Of a stretch of DNA of 64,000 nucleotides, positions 63,923 through 64,000 are shown piece after piece. Position 1 is the first letter of the stretch. Each line of letters begins with the position of its first letter. This DNA is from JAKALD01 sp963817785 (GTDB taxonomy: Bacteria > Pseudomonadota > Gammaproteobacteria > Burkholderiales > SG8-39). The translations under genes and the position numbers were made by a program. The notes under the pieces were generated by a model that ran no database searches, was not told where the DNA came from, and saw only the letters and a list, made by a program, of their open reading frames with translations. Location of the stretch: contig CAWFPL010000007.1 in the NCBI GenBank assembly GCA_963817785.1, forward strand, positions 343,647-407,646, given 5' to 3'.

Positions 63923-64000
63923 CTAGCCCTGGACCGCCGCGAGACGCCTCACCCCCGCGATCGCCGTGCCGAAGCGGCGCATGCCTTCGGCGATCGCAAA
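63923..64000 (-). CDS. C-terminal end of a gene entering from the right edge
   Basis: 25 codons (FAIAEGMRRFGTAIAGVRRL then AAVQG) ending at 63923, in line with the leftward operon and 19 bases before the next start. Too little is visible to name it; a ParA/StbB-like partition ATPase would suit the context. Confidence 0.4.
   Translation of the reverse strand, partial: FAIAEGMRRFGTAIAGVRRLAAVQG

Overview
The window is high-GC DNA from a proteobacterium, most likely a betaproteobacterium. The left 16 kb is ordinary chromosome: alr, radA, a complete squalene/hopanoid-precursor set (hpnC-hpnD-hpnE), the chaperone/protease block tig-clpP-clpX-lon-hupB, and tRNA-Leu, tRNA-Val and tRNA-Asp. clpP, clpX and lon carry eleven single-base indels between about 11.4 and 15.1 kb, while their proteins are otherwise conserved and of normal length. 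This looks more like a patch of bad sequence than true gene loss.

At 16.14 kb an integrative and conjugative element (ICE) begins, inserted at the 3' end of tRNA-Asp. It runs past the right edge of the window. In order it carries a tyrosine integrase, a small HTH/excisionase-like protein, an FlhC-FlhD-like activator pair, a coiled-coil DUF3102/KfrA-like protein, a divergent TraI_2 (MOBH-like) relaxase candidate, an SXT-type TraD coupling protein and a DUF4400 membrane protein. A VirB/Trb-type type IV secretion locus follows (25.1-38.7 kb): VirB8, B9, B10, B1, three unusual extra proteins, B11, B2, B3, B4, B5, B6. A PIN/Phd toxin-antitoxin pair and an exclusion-type lipoprotein gene lie inside it on the opposite strand. 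One extra component is a predicted envelope protein joining a VirB9 C-terminal-like domain to an OmpA-like domain.

The stretch 39.2-54.3 kb is cargo, rich in insertion sequences and candidate defence genes: a Rad50-like ATPase with a zinc hook, an Mrr-nuclease/STAND-type NTPase split by an IS630 copy, an operon of sigma factor, unknown protein and ImmA/IrrE peptidase, an E2-ubiquitin-conjugating-like protein with a SEC-C-like cysteine cluster, and a SIR2-type protein. Two near-identical 1103-bp IS630 copies, one IS1182-type element and one probable MITE are present.

From 54.3 kb the backbone resumes with a run of very small, mostly unknown and often membrane or secreted proteins. Most are preceded by GC-rich hairpin leaders, and some leaders are visibly related to one another. 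This resembles the leading region of a conjugative element. A palindrome next to a DnaA-box-like sequence occurs both ahead of the secretion operon (24.65 kb) and at the start of this region (55.03 kb), and could link the two to one regulator such as the FlhDC-like pair. The right end holds small conserved ICE proteins and a group of genes read toward the left that may serve maintenance or partition. Assignments rest on motif recognition without database searches.
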